A model generated the notes under the pieces. It was not told the DNA's origin. It ran no database searches and saw only the letters and a list, made by a program, of their open reading frames with translations. The translations under genes were made by a program, and so were the position numbers. Below, one piece after another: positions 6,181 to 9,505 of a DNA stretch of 9,505 bases (the first letter of the stretch is position 1; the number at the start of each line of letters is the position of its first letter). Source of the stretch: Solirubrobacteraceae bacterium (GTDB lineage: Bacteria > Actinomycetota > Thermoleophilia > Solirubrobacterales > Solirubrobacteraceae); assembly GCA_024710825.1 (NCBI GenBank), contig JANJUA010000230.1, positions 1 to 9,505 on the forward strand. The letters run 5' to 3'.

Positions 6181-7052
6181 GCATCTTCGTCGACAGCGAC
6201 ACCCGCCTCTGCGTCTCCGGCATCACCGGCCGCGAGGGCACGTTCCACGCGATGAACAACCGGCGCTACGGCACCGAGGTCGTGGCGGGCGTCACCCCCG
6301 GCAAGGAGGGCCAGGACGTCGAGGGCGTCCCGGTGTTCAACACGTTCGCCAAGGCGGTGGCGGAGACCGGGGCGAACACCGCGATGGTCTTCGTGCCGCC
6401 CCGCTTCGCCGCCGACTCGATCCTCGAGGCGGCCGACGCCGGCATCTCGCTCGTCGTCTGCATCACCGAGGGCATCCCCGCCCACGACGAGCTGCGCGTC
6501 TACACCCACCTCCAGCGCTCGGGCGACGTCCGTCTCGTCGGGCCGAACTGCCCGGGCATCCTGTCGCCGGGCAAGGCGAACGTGGGGATCATCCCCGCGT
6601 CCTTCTTCAAGGAGGGCAACGTCGGCGTCGTCTCGCGCTCCGGCACGCTGACCTACCAGATCGGCAACGAGCTGGCCCAGCGCGGGTTCGGCAACTCGTC
6701 GATCGTCGGCATCGGCGGCGATCCGGTCCCGGGGTCGAGCTTCATCGACGTCATCGCCGAGTTCGAGGCGGACCCGCAGACCGAGCTCATCGTGATGAGC
6801 GGCGAGATCGGTGGCTCGGCCGAGGAGGAGGCCGCGGAGTACATCGCCGCGAACGTCTCCAAGCCGGTCGTCGGCTACATCGCCGGCTTCACCGCGCCCC
6901 CCGGCAAGACGATGGGCCACGCCGGCGCGATCGTGTCCGGCTCGCAGGGCACCGCCGTCGCGAAGGCGGAGGCGCTCGAGGCGAAGGGCGTCCGCGTGGG
7001 CCGCACGCCGACGCAGGTGGCGGACATCGCCGTCGAGATCCTCGGCGGCTGA
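6177..7052 (+). CDS. sucD: Succinyl-CoA synthetase alpha subunit
   Basis: The 291-residue alpha subunit binds CoA and carries the phosphohistidine that relays phosphate between succinyl phosphate and the nucleotide on SucC. The CoA-binding Rossmann part is at residues 8-130, with [33 protein letters not shown] and [13 protein letters not shown]. The ligase part follows, with [26 protein letters not shown] and [15 protein letters not shown]. The active-site His248 lies in [12 protein letters not shown], matching His246 of E. coli SucD. All expected motifs are intact. It is translated from an ATGA overlap with sucC, with a GGAGGT site upstream, so the two subunits should be made in equal amounts. 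A perfect hairpin begins 24 bases after its stop codon. Confidence 0.97.
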   Translation: MSIFVDSDTRLCVSGITGREGTFHAMNNRRYGTEVVAGVTPGKEGQDVEGVPVFNTFAKAVAETGANTAMVFVPPRFAADSILEAADAGISLVVCITEGIPAHDELRVYTHLQRSGDVRLVGPNCPGILSPGKANVGIIPASFFKEGNVGVVSRSGTLTYQIGNELAQRGFGNSSIVGIGGDPVPGSSFIDVIAEFEADPQTELIVMSGEIGGSAEEEAAEYIAANVSKPVVGYIAGFTAPPGKTMGHAGAIVSGSQGTAVAKAEALEAKGVRVGRTPTQVADIAVEILGG

Positions 7053-7076
7053 CGACCTGCCGGTTCTCGGTGGATC

Positions 7077-7105
7077 GGCCGAGGCGGCGCCACGCCGCCT
7101 CGGCC
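7077..7105 (+). terminator. Perfect 13-bp hairpin after sucCD
   Basis: GGCCGAGGCGGCG (7077-7089) and CGCCGCCTCGGCC (7093-7105) are exact reverse complements around a 3-base loop, CCA. It lies between the sucD stop (7052) and the next gene's promoter (about 7119-7148). There is no U-tract after it, so it is either a tail-less terminator of the kind proposed for high-GC actinobacteria or a 3'-end stabilising structure. Confidence 0.75.
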
Positions 7106-7118
7106 AGACGTCCAAGCG

Positions 7119-7148
7119 GTGACGGTTCGCCGCCCGGCCAGCTACGGT
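7119..7148 (+). promoter_or_regulatory. Putative promoter of the three-unit secreted protein gene
   Basis: A -35-like GTGACG (7119-7124) and a -10-like TACGGT (7143-7148) are separated by 18 bases, within the usual sigma-70-type spacing. The -10 ends nine bases before the chosen ATG at 7158, and the bases between (CGCCTCATC) contain no ribosome binding site, which suggests a leaderless transcript. It is the best-formed promoter candidate in the window. Confidence 0.55.
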
Positions 7149-7157
7149 CGCCTCATC

Positions 7158-8033
7158 ATGCGCTCCCTGGCGGGGATCCTGGCGTTGACGGCGGTGCTGG
7201 CGCTGCCGGCTGCCGCGGGCGCGCACGAGCTGCGCACCTACCGCGTCGACCAGCGGCTCACGCTGCCCGGCGGCGCCTCCGGCGAGTACACGCTCGCCTG
7301 CCGCCACCGGGACATCGCCACGGACGGAACGTGGCACGTCGACGACGTCGAGTCCCACCTGGGCCGCTTCAACCTGGTCAGCGGCCTCGACGTGCTCGAG
7401 GCCGACGCGTTCTCCCGCGGCGGCTACCGCTTCTCGCTGCGCAACAACGCCGGCGGCGAGGCGAAGCTGCGCCTGACCGTCAGCTGCCTGCGGCGCGACG
7501 TCGGCCCGCACCGCCTGAGGGTCGGCGCGCGTCGCCAGGTCGCCGCGACGCTCGCGGTGGGTCTGACGGAGCTGCCCGCGGTGCGCTGCCCCGACGGCAC
7601 CCTCGCGGTGGCGCCCGGCTTCCGGATCACCGGGCTGGGCGTGGGACGCCTGACCGCCTCGTTCCCGGGGGAGCGCGGCCGGTCGTCGCGGCTGAGCCTC
7701 ACCGTGCTCGAGCCGACGAGCGCCACCGCGTCGGCCCGCTGCCTGCGCCGCGAGACGACCGGGCGCGGCGGCCACCGCCACGCCCTGCGCACGGTGTTCC
7801 GCGACGGCAGGACCGACGTCTCGGACGGCCACGTCGAGACGTTCGCCGTCCGCTGCCGCGAGGGCGAGTCCGCCGTCCTCGGCGGCTTCCGGCTCAGCGG
7901 CTCCTGGTATCTCGGCCAGCTTCCGAGCCGCGACCGCATCTCCTTCCGCGTCCAGTCGCCGGCGAGCGGCACGGCGGGCGACGCCCGCCTCGGGGTCCTC
8001 TGCCTGCGGGCGCAGAGCTCCGCTCCCCGCTGA
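7158..8033 (+). CDS. Exported Cys-pair repeat protein of unknown function
   Basis: The product has 291 residues and I do not recognise a named family. Residues 1-22 are a signal peptide (MRSLAGILALTAVLALPAAA, cleavage near Gly-Ala-His), so it is exported. The mature part has exactly six cysteines in three pairs: 48/110, 144/195 and 233/282. The second Cys of each pair sits in a CLR motif. Units two and three open alike (AVRCPDGTLAVAPGFRITG against AVRCREGESAVLGGFRLSG), with unit one more divergent. Each unit looks like a small beta domain closed by a disulfide. I have seen similar CPxG..AVGGGF units in secreted Solirubrobacterales proteins of unknown role. ATG 7158 is chosen over the open frame upstream because the signal peptide starts there and a promoter ends nine bases before it. 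No catalytic motif is visible. Confidence 0.8.
   Translation: MRSLAGILALTAVLALPAAAGAHELRTYRVDQRLTLPGGASGEYTLACRHRDIATDGTWHVDDVESHLGRFNLVSGLDVLEADAFSRGGYRFSLRNNAGGEAKLRLTVSCLRRDVGPHRLRVGARRQVAATLAVGLTELPAVRCPDGTLAVAPGFRITGLGVGRLTASFPGERGRSSRLSLTVLEPTSATASARCLRRETTGRGGHRHALRTVFRDGRTDVSDGHVETFAVRCREGESAVLGGFRLSGSWYLGQLPSRDRISFRVQSPASGTAGDARLGVLCLRAQSSAPR
7287..8012 (+). repeat. Three Cys-bounded protein repeat units
   Basis: The units cover about residues 44-113, 140-198 and 228-285 of the exported protein. In the first 19 positions of units two and three, 11 residues are identical (A, V, R, C, G, A, V, G, F, R, G). Each unit ends in CLR. The DNA repeats are diverged, which points to old duplication. 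Confidence 0.6.
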
Positions 8034-8037
8034 CCGC

Positions 8038-8043
8038 TACGGT
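8038..8043 (+). promoter_or_regulatory. Putative -10 element of the TAP-like hydrolase gene
   Basis: TACGGT matches TAnnnT and ends 10 bases before the ATG at 8054, with no ribosome binding site between. The octamer GCTACGGT (8036-8043) is identical to that before the preceding gene (7141-7148). No convincing -35 is seen in the end of the upstream gene, so this promoter is less sure than its twin. Confidence 0.42.
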
Positions 8044-8053
8044 GCCGGCGGCA

Positions 8054-9505
8054 ATGCCTCGACTGATCTCCACGCTCGTCGCCGCGCTGCTCGCCGGCCT
8101 GCTCCTCACCGCGACCGCTCGTGCCGAGCTGGCCTTCTCGCCCTGCGCCGAGCGCGGGCAGGCGGGCTTCGAGTGCGCGACGCTGAAGGTGCCGCTGGAC
8201 CGCTCGGGCGAGGTGCCCGGGACGATCCGCCTGCGCGTCCAGCGGCTCATCCAGCCGAGTCAGCCCGAGGCGGTGCTGATGAACGTCGAGGGCGGCCCGG
8301 GCGGGTCCGCGACCGCCCGCTCGCAGCAGTCCGCCCGCCTGTTCGAGCCGTTGCGCGACGCCTACCAGCTCGTGCTCGTCGACCCGCGCGGCATCGGCGC
8401 CTCGCGCCCGTACCTGCGCTGCTCTCCGCACGCCGCCCGCTGCGCGCGCCAGCTCGGCCGGGCGGGCCGCTTCTACACGACCGCCGACAGCGTCGCCGAC
8501 CTGGACGCCGTGCGCGCGGCGCTCGGCGCGCCGAAGGTGTTCGTCTACGGCACCTCCTACGGCACGTTCGTCGCCCAGGAGTACGCCCGCACGCATCCAG
8601 AGCGCACCGAGCGGATCGTGCTGGACTCCCCGGTGCCCCCGACGGGCATCGACGCGCTGCAGCTCGAGACGTTCGCCGCGATCGCTCCGATGCTGCGCCG
8701 GCTCTGCGCGGACGGGGCGTGCGCGCACGCGACGCGCGACGTCGTCGCCGACACGCGCCGGCTGGCCCACCGCCTCCAGCGGCGGCCGCTGCGAGCGGTC
8801 CTCCGCGAGCCGGGCGAGCGACCGCGGCGCGTCCGCCTCGGAGGCGAGGACGTGTTCGAGGTGCTGATGAACGGCGACGAGAACGTGGCGCTCCGCGCGC
8901 TGTACCCGGGCGCGCTGCACGCGGCGCTGGCCGGCGACGGCGCGCCGCTGGCGCGGATGCTCGTGCTGGGCGCCGAGGACCATCCGCCGCGTTTCCTGAA
9001 CCCGTCGATCTACGTCCCCACGAGCTGCACGGACATGCGCCTGCCCTGGCGCCGGAGCGCCACGCCGCGCGAGCGCGTCCGGGCCCTCGAGCGCGCCTAC
9101 TCCCGCCTCCCGGCCTCGGCCGCCGCCCCGTTCCCCCGCTCGGTGCTGGAGGAGGCCTCGATAGCCCCGGTGTGCCTCGGCTGGCCGGCCACCAGCCTCG
9201 CGCGGGCCGTCACCGACCGGCCGCCGCCGGCGGTGCCGACGCTCGTGCTGTCCGGGCTCGGCGACCTGCGCACGTCGCCCGCGGACGCCGCGGCGGTCGC
9301 GCGGGCCTACCCCGACGCGCAGGTCATGGAGGTGCCCAACCGCGCGCACGGCGTGCTGCGCACCGACGTGGAGTGCGGCCGGGAGGCGCTGCTGGCGTTC
9401 GTGGCCGACCGGCCCGTGGGCAACCCGTGCGCGGCGAGCGCGCCGCTGCTCGCCGTGCAGCCGCGCCCGCTGCGGCGGGTGGCGCGGGCGCAGCCCGCCG
9501 CCGGG
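8054..9505 (+). CDS. Exported TAP-like alpha/beta hydrolase (peptidase S33 type), 3' end outside window
   Basis: The frame is open from ATG 8054 to the last base: 484 codons with no stop. Residues 1-24 are a signal peptide (MPRLISTLVAALLAGLLLTA, cleavage after Ala-Arg-Ala). The oxyanion loop is EGGPGGS (79-85), followed by VDPRGIGAS. The nucleophile elbow is GTSYGT with Ser168; the acid is Asp404 in SGLGDLRTSP; the base is His432 in NRAHGVL. The split between an N-terminal hydrolase core and a C-terminal TAP-like part with SCTDMRLPW and VCLGW matches secreted actinobacterial tripeptidyl/prolyl aminopeptidase-like proteins, whose usual length (450-520 residues) suggests little is missing. Many cysteines fit an extracellular enzyme. 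It probably trims peptides outside the cell; esterase activity is an alternative. It starts 20 bases after the three-unit protein gene and seems to have its own promoter. Confidence 0.88.
   Translation, partial: MPRLISTLVAALLAGLLLTATARAELAFSPCAERGQAGFECATLKVPLDRSGEVPGTIRLRVQRLIQPSQPEAVLMNVEGGPGGSATARSQQSARLFEPLRDAYQLVLVDPRGIGASRPYLRCSPHAARCARQLGRAGRFYTTADSVADLDAVRAALGAPKVFVYGTSYGTFVAQEYARTHPERTERIVLDSPVPPTGIDALQLETFAAIAPMLRRLCADGACAHATRDVVADTRRLAHRLQRRPLRAVLREPGERPRRVRLGGEDVFEVLMNGDENVALRALYPGALHAALAGDGAPLARMLVLGAEDHPPRFLNPSIYVPTSCTDMRLPWRRSATPRERVRALERAYSRLPASAAAPFPRSVLEEASIAPVCLGWPATSLARAVTDRPPPAVPTLVLSGLGDLRTSPADAAAVARAYPDAQVMEVPNRAHGVLRTDVECGREALLAFVADRPVGNPCAASAPLLAVQPRPLRRVARAQPAAG

Noticed and set aside
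5577..7832. A 751-codon open frame on the minus strand opposite sucC, sucD and the next gene
   Set aside because: It is antisense to well-supported genes, its product is Arg/Ala/Asp-rich low-complexity sequence with no motif, and long antisense frames are expected in GC-rich DNA.
7424..9349. A 641-codon open frame on the minus strand opposite the last two genes
   Set aside because: It opposes two signal-peptide genes with clear motifs, and its translation is Arg/Gly/His-rich without domains. It is a shadow of codon bias.
1..9505. A mobile element, defence island, toxin-antitoxin pair or biosynthetic gene cluster
   Set aside because: I saw no transposase, integrase, nuclease or helicase motif, no inverted terminal repeats, no tRNA-adjacent attachment site and no clear composition break.

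Overview
The window is GC-rich, gene-dense, bacterial chromosomal DNA. The best fit is a high-GC Actinomycetota, and my inference is the Thermoleophilia/Solirubrobacterales side (Conexibacter, Solirubrobacter or Patulibacter-like). The reasons are the biotin carboxylase-BCCP fusion typical of actinobacterial acyl-CoA carboxylases, a collagen-like secreted protein with a Cys-pair stalk, a Cys-rich three-unit secreted protein, a TAP-like secreted hydrolase, and start regions that look leaderless. I see no tRNA, rRNA, IS element, integrase, CRISPR array or attachment site, and no intergenic stretch reaches 300 bases.

Layout. 15-1790 (+) is a fused biotin carboxylase/biotin carrier subunit. It converges on a collagen-like exported protein (1839-2642, -), with a hairpin between them. 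A divergent 109-bp gap separates that gene from a hotdog-fold thioesterase-like protein (2752-3213, +), whose last 32 bases overlap tail-to-tail with the end of a three-gene minus-strand operon. In transcription order this operon encodes a HAD-family hydrolase (4320-5009), a metallo-beta-lactamase-fold hydrolase (3547-4314) and a VOC/glyoxalase-fold protein (3182-3550). A 31-bp divergent gap leads to sucC-sucD (5041-7052, +), joined by an ATGA overlap and closed by a perfect 13-bp hairpin. Two exported proteins follow: a triplicated Cys-pair protein of unknown function (7158-8033, +) and a TAP-like alpha/beta hydrolase (8054 to the window edge, +, no stop reached).

How the genes fit together. 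sucCD is the TCA-cycle succinyl-CoA synthetase. The biotin carboxylase subunit feeds acyl-CoA carboxylation, but no carboxyltransferase gene is in the window. The HAD-MBL-VOC operon probably encodes a small-molecule hydrolysis or detoxification route whose substrate cannot be read from the sequence. The other genes look like independent units.

The most consistent unlisted signal is regulatory. All five plus-strand genes that start a transcription unit have a TAnnnT -10-like hexamer ending 7-12 bases before the ATG and no convincing Shine-Dalgarno, whereas the operon-internal sucD has a textbook GGAGGT six bases ahead of its ATG. This suggests leaderless or near-leaderless transcription of first genes. 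I do not see a clear undescribed defence or mobile system here; the most unusual proteins are the collagen-like protein, with a possible calcium loop, and the three-unit Cys-pair protein.
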